A stretch of DNA of 11,932 bases from Alphaproteobacteria bacterium (GTDB taxonomy: Bacteria; Pseudomonadota; Alphaproteobacteria; SP197), in contig JAJEBJ010000260.1 in assembly GCA_022822575.1 (NCBI GenBank), positions 1 to 11,932 of the forward strand, given 5' to 3'. The notes beneath the pieces were generated by a model. It had not been told where the DNA came from. It saw only the letters and a program-made list of their open reading frames with translations, and did no database searches. Of this stretch, positions 6,418 through 11,932 are shown in pieces; positions within the stretch are counted from its first letter, which is position 1, and each line of letters begins with the position of its first letter. A program made the position numbers and the translations under genes.

Positions 6418-8082
6418 ATGCAGGAGATCTTCGACTTCATCGTCGTCGGTGCGGGCTCGGCGGGATGCGTTCTCGCCAACCGGTTGAGCGAGGATGGCCG
6501 GACTACGGTCTTGCTGCTTGAGGCGGGGGGCCGTGACAGGCACCTCTACATGCCGATTCCTGCGGGTTTCATGGACGTACTCAACGCCGAAGGCGTTCGT
6601 TGGACCTACTTCAGTGAACCCGAACCACACCTTGGCCACCGCCGCATGTGGCAACACCGCGGCAAGGTTCTCGGGGGTTCATCGTCCATCAACGCCATGA
6701 TGTACATCCGTGGTCACGCCCTCGATTACGACAACTGGGCTGCCAAGGGAGCCAGCGGCTGGGCCTGGCGGGATGTGCTGCCGTACTTCCGCCGCATGGA
6801 GACCTACGACAGGGGTGCGGACACCTACCGGGGCGACAGCGGACCGCTTCGCGTGCAGTCTGCCGGCCGTGATTCTCCGCTCTTCGAGAGCTTCATGGAG
6901 GCTGGTATCCAGGCGGGATACAGGTTCAACCCGGACCTCAACGGCCGCACGCAGGAGGGATTCGGCCCCTGCGACAGCACGGTCTGGAAGGGCCGTCGCT
7001 CAAGCACGGCACGCACGTACCTCAGTGCCGCGTCCGGCCGGCGCAACCTGGAGGTGAGGACAGGCGCCCGGGTCCTGGAGGTGGTGCTGGACGGCTGCCG
7101 GGCCACGGGCGTGCGGTATCGCAGGGACGGGCACGAGCGGGTGGTCGGGGCACGACGCGAGATCGTGCTCGCCTGTGGCGCCATCAACACGCCCCATCTT
7201 CTCATGCTGTCAGGCATCGGTCCGGCAGATGAACTCGCCCGTCACGGAATCGAAGTGGTCGTTGACCAACCGGATGTCGGCGCGAACCTGATGGACCACC
7301 TGTGCCTTTACATGCAGTGGCGCTGCCTCAGGCCGGTGAGCCTGCAACCCCATGCCCGTCCTCCGCGGCGCTGGTTGACGGGCGCTCGGTGGCTGCTGAC
7401 ACGAACCGGCATTGCTGCCCGCACCCAGGGCGAGGCAGTGGCCTTCATCCGCAGCCGTCCCGGGGTGCGGCAGCCTGACCTGCAGATCGACTTCATGCCG
7501 GCGGCCTTTCTCGAAAACCGGGAGGTTGCACCCGTTCCCCACGCTTTTTCCGTTCACATGGGACCACTCAGACCGACCAGCCGCGGGCGGATCGCGTTGC
7601 GGTCATCGGATCCCTTCCAGCCACCCCGGATCATCTTCAACTATCTTTCCACCAGTGAGGACTGGCGTGACATGCGAAGGGCGGTCGCTCTGGTGCGCGA
7701 GGTGTTTCGCCAGCCGGCGTTCGACGGTCTGCGAGGACCCGAGATGCTGCCCGGGGACGACGTGGTGAGCGGGGAGGGCATCGACGCCTTCATACGCGAT
7801 ACCGCCACCACCAACTTCCATGTCTGCGGCACCTGCCGCATGGGCGAGGACACGGTGCTGGATTCGCAGTGCCGGGTACGCGGCATCGACCGACTGCGCG
7901 TGGCCGACGCATCCGTCATGCCGCAGATCACCAGCGGCAACACCAACGCCCCGACCATCATGATTGGCGAAAGAGTGTCCGACATGATCCGGGGGATGAG
8001 CGAACTCCCGGCTTCCGTCGACATCCCTCTCGAGGAGGACTGGGAAACGACACAGCGCCCCGGATCTCCAATGCGGCCCTGA
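6418..8082 (+). CDS. GMC-family FAD-dependent oxidoreductase (choline dehydrogenase-like)
   Basis: GMC enzymes are FAD-dependent oxidases or dehydrogenases of alcohols; choline dehydrogenase BetA is a close relative in length (554 residues here). The FAD-binding motif FIVVGAGSAGCVLANRL is at 7-23 with LLLEAGG at 32-38. GMC signature 1, GKVLGGSSSINAMMYIRG, is at 82-99 and signature 2, GAINTPHLLMLSGIGP, is at 254-269. The active-site block FHVCGTCRMG (467-476) supplies the likely catalytic base His468, and SGNTNAPTIMIG (506-517) supplies the paired Asn510. All core motifs are intact. No signal peptide is seen. The ATG at 6418 is preceded by GGAG and GAGG at 6408-6414; an open extension upstream overlaps the rpmE promoter and is rejected. 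The gene is divergent from rpmE. Substrate could be choline, another amino alcohol or an aliphatic alcohol. Confidence 0.92.
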   Translation: MQEIFDFIVVGAGSAGCVLANRLSEDGRTTVLLLEAGGRDRHLYMPIPAGFMDVLNAEGVRWTYFSEPEPHLGHRRMWQHRGKVLGGSSSINAMMYIRGHALDYDNWAAKGASGWAWRDVLPYFRRMETYDRGADTYRGDSGPLRVQSAGRDSPLFESFMEAGIQAGYRFNPDLNGRTQEGFGPCDSTVWKGRRSSTARTYLSAASGRRNLEVRTGARVLEVVLDGCRATGVRYRRDGHERVVGARREIVLACGAINTPHLLMLSGIGPADELARHGIEVVVDQPDVGANLMDHLCLYMQWRCLRPVSLQPHARPPRRWLTGARWLLTRTGIAARTQGEAVAFIRSRPGVRQPDLQIDFMPAAFLENREVAPVPHAFSVHMGPLRPTSRGRIALRSSDPFQPPRIIFNYLSTSEDWRDMRRAVALVREVFRQPAFDGLRGPEMLPGDDVVSGEGIDAFIRDTATTNFHVCGTCRMGEDTVLDSQCRVRGIDRLRVADASVMPQITSGNTNAPTIMIGERVSDMIRGMSELPASVDIPLEEDWETTQRPGSPMRP

Positions 8083-8091
8083 CCGGTTCAC

Positions 8092-8120
8092 TTGTTGGCC
8101 CGGTCGACCGCTGATATAGC
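8092..8120 (+). promoter_or_regulatory. Candidate promoter with palindrome in the spacer
   Basis: TTGTTG (8092-8097) and TATAGC (8115-8120) are separated by 17 bases, and a perfect 10-base palindrome CGGTCGACCG (8101-8110) sits between them. Transcription would start close to 8127, almost at the GTG (8128) of the transporter gene, which would give a leaderless message. Hexamer matches are modest (3/6 and 4/6). Confidence 0.25.
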
Positions 8121-8127
8121 AGCGCTC

Positions 8128-9954
8128 GTGTCGAGATCAGGTCCAAAGACCAGGCGCCCTGGCAGCAGCAGGACGGAGACTCCGGAACGCGAGGGCAGTC
8201 GTGATCTGGGCGAACTGCGACGCCTTCTGCCCTACCTCGCACCCTACAAGGTTCAGGTGGCCGGCGCCGTCCTGGCGCTGATCGTCGCTGCGGTGGCCGT
8301 GCTGGGCCTTGGCGTCGGGTTGCGAGTCCTGATCGACAGGGGACTGGCCGAGACCGATACCGGCATCCTTGACCAGGCCCTTGTCGTTCTCATGGTCATC
8401 GTCGTCGTTCTCGCCATCGCCAGTTTTGCCCGATCATGGCTGGTCTCCTGGATCGGTGAGCGAGTGGTGGCGGATCTGCGCCGGGACGTCTTCGACCGGA
8501 TGATCGCCATGTCGCCGACGTTCTTCGAGGTGACCCGCATCGGCGAGGTTCATTCCAGGCTTGTGACGGATACTTCCATTCTGCAGACGGTCGTCGGATC
8601 ATCGGTGTCCATGGCCCTGCGCAATATCCTGCTGCTGGCCGGCGGCACGGCCATGCTGGCGGTGACGAGCGCCAGGCTGACGGCGATCGTGGTTCTCATG
8701 GTGCCGGTGGTGCTGATGCCGGTCCTGGTGTTCGGCCGGCGGGTGCGCCGGCTGTCACGGCTGTCGCAGGACCGCCTTGCCGACGTCGGCCACCGGGTCG
8801 ATGAAACGCTGAATGCCGTACCCACCGTGCAGGCCTTCGTCCGCGAGATCTTCGAGCGCGAGCGTTTCGGCGACACGGTCGAGAAGGCGTTCCACACCGC
8901 GGTTCGGCGCATCACCGCGCGCAGTTTCCTGTTCTCCAGCGTCATCCTGCTGCTGTTCGGCGGAATTGCCGGCGTCCTGTGGATGGGGGGCCATGATGTC
9001 CTTGCCGGCCGCATCAGCGGCGGACACCTGGCGTCATTCGTCTTCTATGCGGTGATCGTGGCTGCTGCTGCCGGCGTGCTGAGCGAAATCTGGGGCGAAC
9101 TCCAGAGAGCCGCTGGAGCCGCCGAACGCTTGAGTGAACTGCTCGAGGCGCGGTCGGACATACGCGAGCCAGCATGTCCCGTGGCGTTGCCCGAGCCGCC
9201 ACAGGGTGTCGTCAGTGTTCGTGATGTGGTCTTTCGCTATGACGCACGCCCCGACCAGCCGGCCCTTGATGGCGTCTCGTTCGATGTCGGACGCGGCGAG
9301 ACCGTGGCTCTGGTCGGGCAATCAGGTTCTGGAAAGAGCACGCTCTTTCGTCTGCTCCTGCGATTCCACGATCCACAGGAGGGCGCCATTGCCGTGGATG
9401 GCATCGACGTCCGGGAAGCCCCCATCGCCAGCCTGAGGCAGCGCATGGCCCTCGTTCCCCAGGAACCGGTGATCTTCGGTGCCTCGATTGCCGACAACAT
9501 TCGCTATGGCAGGCCTGGGGCAACGTTGAGTGACATCCGCGACGCCGCCCGGAGCGCCTTTGCAGCCGGGTTCATCGAACGCCTCGCGGAAGGCTACGAC
9601 ACCTTTGTCGGAGAACGCGGAACGCGTCTTTCCGTCGGCGAACGACAACGCATCGCCATTGCCCGCGCAATCCTGAAGGATGCGCCCCTGCTGCTTCTCG
9701 ATGAGGCGACCAGTGCCCTTGATGCTGAAAGCGAAAGGGAGGTCCAGAAGGCCCTGAAGACACTGATGTCAGGGAGGACAACCCTGGTCATTGCTCACAG
9801 GCTGGCGACGGTCCTCAAGGCCGATCGGATCATCGTGCTTCACGAGGGACGGATCGTCGAAAGCGGCCGCCATGGAGATCTCATGGCGGCCGATGGCCGT
9901 TATGCGCGGCTTGCCCGGTTGCAGTTCGACGAAACCCTGCCTCTTCAAGGATAA
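8128..9954 (+). CDS. ABCB-type ABC exporter half-transporter (membrane plus ATPase domains)
   Basis: This is a fused membrane and ATPase half-transporter of the MsbA/LmrA/ABCB type, expected to homodimerise in the inner membrane and export a lipid or hydrophobic compound. With the GTG at 8128 it has 608 residues. About six hydrophobic segments occupy the first half, starting near VQVAGAVLALIVAAVAVLG. The ATPase domain has Walker A GQSGSGKST (397-405), a Q-loop in LVPQEPVIFG, signature LSVGE (501-505), Walker B LLLLDEATSALD with Asp525 and Glu526, and H-loop His557. The signature reads LSVGE rather than LSGGQ. The start is uncertain: no ribosome binding site precedes the GTG, and a TTG at 8092 is the in-frame alternative. 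It lies 45 bases after the GMC gene and 23 before the nitronate monooxygenase gene. Substrate unknown. Confidence 0.9.
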   Translation: MSRSGPKTRRPGSSRTETPEREGSRDLGELRRLLPYLAPYKVQVAGAVLALIVAAVAVLGLGVGLRVLIDRGLAETDTGILDQALVVLMVIVVVLAIASFARSWLVSWIGERVVADLRRDVFDRMIAMSPTFFEVTRIGEVHSRLVTDTSILQTVVGSSVSMALRNILLLAGGTAMLAVTSARLTAIVVLMVPVVLMPVLVFGRRVRRLSRLSQDRLADVGHRVDETLNAVPTVQAFVREIFERERFGDTVEKAFHTAVRRITARSFLFSSVILLLFGGIAGVLWMGGHDVLAGRISGGHLASFVFYAVIVAAAAGVLSEIWGELQRAAGAAERLSELLEARSDIREPACPVALPEPPQGVVSVRDVVFRYDARPDQPALDGVSFDVGRGETVALVGQSGSGKSTLFRLLLRFHDPQEGAIAVDGIDVREAPIASLRQRMALVPQEPVIFGASIADNIRYGRPGATLSDIRDAARSAFAAGFIERLAEGYDTFVGERGTRLSVGERQRIAIARAILKDAPLLLLDEATSALDAESEREVQKALKTLMSGRTTLVIAHRLATVLKADRIIVLHEGRIVESGRHGDLMAADGRYARLARLQFDETLPLQG

Positions 9955-9977
9955 CGCGGAATGTGGAGGAACCCCCA

Positions 9978-10961
9978 TTGCTGAAGACACGCTTTACCGA
10001 ACTCTTCGGTTCCAGACACCCCCTGTGTTGCGGGGGCATGACCCATGTCGGCCGTGCACCCTTTGTCGCGGCCGTATGCGAAGCCGGTGTTCTGGGGTTC
10101 CTGACAGCACTCACCCAGCCCGACCCGGACGAACTGCAGCGCGAGATAGGCCGCCTGCGCGACGCCACCGACCAGCCTTTCGGTGTCAACCTGACGATCC
10201 TGCCGACGCTGAAGCCGGTGCCTTACGAAGAGTACTTGGATGCGGCCCTTGAGGCCGGCGTCACGATCATCGAGACCGCAGGCCACAACCCGGAGCGCTT
10301 TGTGCCAAGGATCAAGGCAGCCGGAGCGCTTCTCATTCACAAGTGCACGTCATTGCGCCACTCGATCAAGGCCCAGAAAATCGGCTGCGACGCCATCGCC
10401 ATCGACGGTTTCGAGTGCGCCGGACATCCAGGGGAGGATGACGTGCCGGGACTCGTGCTGATCCCGGTGGTTGTCGACCGGATCTCCATTCCGGTCATCG
10501 CATCCGGTGGGTTCGCAGATGGGCGCGGGCTGGTGGCGGCGCTGGCCCTGGGTGCGGAAGGCATCAACATGGGCACCCGCTTCATGGTCACCCGGGAAGC
10601 CGCCATTCACGATCGGGTCAAGGAGGCCGCGGTTCAGGCTACGGAACGCGACACCCAGCTCATTCTGCGCAGTTTCCACAACACGGCCCGCTTCTTCCGC
10701 AACTCCGTCACGGAAAGGGTGGCGGAACTCGAGGCGAGGCCAGGTGGCGTGACCATCGATGAACTGGCGCCGCTCGTCGCCGGTGCCGAAGGGCGCAGGC
10801 TGTTCGACGAAGGCGATCTCGAGTCCGGAATCTGGTCCGCCGGGCAGGTCCTTGGCCTGATCAATGACGTCCCTCCTGTGGGGGACCTTGTCGAGCGGAT
10901 CATGGCTGATGCCACGGCCGTCATGGACGAGCGCCTGTCATCGATGCACGTCACCGCATGA
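9978..10961 (+). CDS. Nitronate monooxygenase-like NAD(P)H/FMN enzyme
   Basis: This TIM-barrel flavoprotein (327 residues) belongs to the nitronate monooxygenase / 2-nitropropane dioxygenase family, which oxidatively denitrifies alkyl nitronates; some relatives are FabK enoyl reductases or NADH:quinone reductases. It starts (M)LKTRFTELFGSRHP and has CGGMTHVG at 18-25, ETAGHNPE (99-106), the candidate catalytic His150 in GFECAGHPGE (144-153), and FMN phosphate-binding segments ASGGFADGRG (175-184) and GINMGTRFM (195-203). The TTG at 9978 is chosen because GGAGG stands eight bases upstream and relatives begin exactly here; the in-frame GTG at 9963 would put its own start within that ribosome binding site. 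It follows the transporter by 23 bases. Its last 11 bases overlap the 3' end of the convergent reductase gene. True substrate unknown. Confidence 0.9.
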   Translation: MLKTRFTELFGSRHPLCCGGMTHVGRAPFVAAVCEAGVLGFLTALTQPDPDELQREIGRLRDATDQPFGVNLTILPTLKPVPYEEYLDAALEAGVTIIETAGHNPERFVPRIKAAGALLIHKCTSLRHSIKAQKIGCDAIAIDGFECAGHPGEDDVPGLVLIPVVVDRISIPVIASGGFADGRGLVAALALGAEGINMGTRFMVTREAAIHDRVKEAAVQATERDTQLILRSFHNTARFFRNSVTERVAELEARPGGVTIDELAPLVAGAEGRRLFDEGDLESGIWSAGQVLGLINDVPPVGDLVERIMADATAVMDERLSSMHVTA

Positions 10962-11676
10962 TCTGGCCGCCGTTGACGTCGACGGTCGCGCCGGTGATGA
11001 AGTCGGCCTCGTCGGCTACGAGGAAGAGAACACAGCGAGCGACATCCTCGACCCGCCCGAGACGCCCTGCCGGGATGTGATTGCGGACGAGATCGTCGAG
11101 CCATTCCTGCGGAGCGACACGCACCATGTCCGTGTCGATGTATCCAGGCGCCACGGCGTTGACGGTGACTCCCCGGGCAATGCTCTCTTTCGCCAGCGCC
11201 TTGGTGAAGGAAATGATGGCGCCCTTGGCGGCTCCGTAGGCGGTCTCGCCGTAGTTCGGGGCAAAGGCCGAGAGTGAAGCGATGTTGACGATGCGTCCGA
11301 ATCCGGCCTTGCGCATGGGCGCGATGACCTGGTGGGTGACATTGAAGTAGCCGTTGAGATTGGTGTCGATCACCTGCCGCCAGACGTCGTCACCCATCTT
11401 GTGCATGAAGCGGTCCGGAGAGATGCCGGCGTTGTTGACCATGATGTCGATGGCGCCGTGATCGGCCACTACCCTCTCAACCCCCTCTCTGGAAGCCTGG
11501 TAGTCGGCGACATCCCACTTGTAGGCGGGGATGGCGTGTTCTTCCGTCAGGCTGCGGGCGGCATCGTCATTGGCCCGGTAGTTGGCCGCCACCCGGTAGC
11601 CTGCGGCGGCAAGTGCGCAAGCGATGCCCCTGCCGATACCCCGTGACGCCCCCGTCACAAGTGCCAGTCTTGTCAT
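10951..11676 (-). CDS. PhaB-like acetoacetyl-CoA / 3-oxoacyl reductase (SDR)
   Basis: This is a 241-residue SDR most like NADPH-dependent acetoacetyl-CoA reductases (PhaB) and 3-oxoacyl-ACP reductases (FabG), which make the (R)-3-hydroxyacyl form. It shows TGASRGIG (8-15), NNAG (81-84), and the catalytic Ser134, Tyr147 and Lys151. DTNLNGYFNVTHQVI (104-118) and the C-terminal DVNGGQIM (233-240) are PhaB-like. The absence of an acidic residue after strand 2 (ANYRAN) fits NADPH use. The ATG at 11676 is chosen over in-frame ATGs at 11697 and 11706 because an AGGGA site precedes it and the Rossmann strand follows directly. No PHA synthase is in view, so a role in polyhydroxybutyrate synthesis is only possible. 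It is convergent with, and overlaps, the monooxygenase gene, and is divergent from the hydratase gene. Confidence 0.88.
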   Translation of the reverse strand: MTRLALVTGASRGIGRGIACALAAAGYRVAANYRANDDAARSLTEEHAIPAYKWDVADYQASREGVERVVADHGAIDIMVNNAGISPDRFMHKMGDDVWRQVIDTNLNGYFNVTHQVIAPMRKAGFGRIVNIASLSAFAPNYGETAYGAAKGAIISFTKALAKESIARGVTVNAVAPGYIDTDMVRVAPQEWLDDLVRNHIPAGRLGRVEDVARCVLFLVADEADFITGATVDVNGGQIMR

Positions 11677-11702
11677 GGCGATTCGTTCCCTGCTCATGTG
11701 GC

Positions 11703-11724
11703 ACAATCACTGAAACATCATTGT
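11703..11724. promoter_or_regulatory. Dyad in the divergent phaB-like / hydratase promoter region
   Basis: ACAAT (11703-11707) and ATTGT (11720-11724) form a perfect 5-bp dyad with a 12-base centre, in the 75-base gap between two divergent genes. It could bind a regulator shared by both, but arms this short also arise by chance. No strong promoter hexamers were found in the gap. Confidence 0.2.
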
Positions 11725-11751
11725 CGCCGAATTGGCCTGAGGGAGAAACAC

Positions 11752-11932
11752 GTGAGACGCTTCATCAATCTTCAGCGTCAGGCACGCGGCTGCATCGAGG
11801 TCGTCCTCGACCGGCCGGACAAGCTCAATGCGCTCTCCCTCACCCTTCTCGGGGAGCTGACCGACACCTTGAACAGCCTGGGGGACGATGACGATATGCG
11901 CTGCGTTGTGCTCTCCGGCGCAGGCCGTGCGT
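11752..11932 (+). CDS. Enoyl-CoA hydratase/isomerase family protein, 3' end cut by window
   Basis: The first 60 residues of a crotonase-superfamily protein are visible. Members usually have about 260 residues and hydrate or isomerise enoyl-CoA thioesters in fatty-acid or amino-acid breakdown. The opening strand pair with EVVLDRPDKLNALSL (16-30) and the later RCVVLSGAGRA (50-60) are typical; the second runs into the oxyanion-hole region, which is beyond the window. The start is a GTG at 11752 with AGGGAG about six bases upstream (11740-11745). It is transcribed away from the PhaB-like reductase, which suggests shared regulation in acyl-CoA metabolism. The catalytic glutamates cannot be checked, so the exact reaction is open. 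Confidence 0.88.
   Translation, partial: MRRFINLQRQARGCIEVVLDRPDKLNALSLTLLGELTDTLNSLGDDDDMRCVVLSGAGRA

Noticed and set aside
4402..8082. Assignment of the BKACE, SDR and GMC genes to carnitine or choline breakdown
   Set aside because: One BKACE subgroup cleaves dehydrocarnitine and GMC enzymes include choline dehydrogenase, but no carnitine dehydrogenase of the known type, betainyl-CoA thioesterase, BetB or carnitine transporter is visible. The substrate is left open.
8081..8105. GACCGG...CCGGTC repeat after the GMC stop as a terminator
   Set aside because: The 6-bp stem has a 13-base loop and no T-run. It overlaps the palindrome and promoter-like elements instead.
1..11932. tRNA, rRNA, CRISPR array, insertion sequence or phage attachment site
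   Set aside because: I looked on both strands and saw no tRNA-like fold, no regularly spaced repeats, no transposase or integrase frame and no flanking duplications.

Overview
The window looks like chromosomal DNA from a high-GC alphaproteobacterium, plausibly in or near the Rhodospirillales. The evidence is a GcrA-type cell-cycle regulator (an alphaproteobacterial family), an alphaproteobacterial-style L31 protein without cysteines, GreA, and a MazE-like antitoxin of a family common in this class. No RNA gene, insertion sequence, CRISPR array or phage gene is visible. The placement at order level is inference.

Left part (1-1790): a MazEF-like toxin-antitoxin pair lies on the minus strand, with the toxin cut by the window edge. 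A 317-base gap follows. Then come gcrA on the plus strand and greA on the minus strand, converging with 18 bases between their stops. The 157 bases to the right of greA carry a candidate promoter for each direction.

Centre-left (1790-4360): a 501-residue, histidine-rich protein of unrecognised family is followed 102 bases later by a complete phthalate-dioxygenase-reductase-type flavin/[2Fe-2S] reductase. No Rieske oxygenase partner is visible. A perfect 10-bp inverted repeat stands just before the reductase gene. This pair is the most open question in the window.

Centre (4402-6293, minus strand): rpmE (L31), a beta-keto acid cleavage enzyme (BKACE) and a short-chain dehydrogenase lie head to tail with gaps of +30 and -4 bases. 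The last two could oxidise a beta-hydroxy acid to a beta-keto acid and then cleave it with acetyl-CoA, giving acetoacetate and a new acyl-CoA. The substrate is unknown.

Right (6418-11932): a GMC-family (choline dehydrogenase-like) flavoenzyme, an ABCB-type half-transporter with an unusual signature motif, and a nitronate monooxygenase-like enzyme run on the plus strand with gaps of 45 and 23 bases. The last gene overlaps the 3' end of a PhaB-like acetoacetyl-CoA reductase by 11 bases. Divergent from that reductase, the first 60 codons of an enoyl-CoA hydratase/isomerase run off the window. Together the region reads as core genes interspersed with catabolic enzymes for acyl-CoA, beta-keto acid and alcohol chemistry.

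Several genes start at GTG or TTG (antitoxin, toxin, greA, the BKACE-linked dehydrogenase, the transporter, the nitronate monooxygenase and the hydratase), so ATG-only start calls would be wrong for them.
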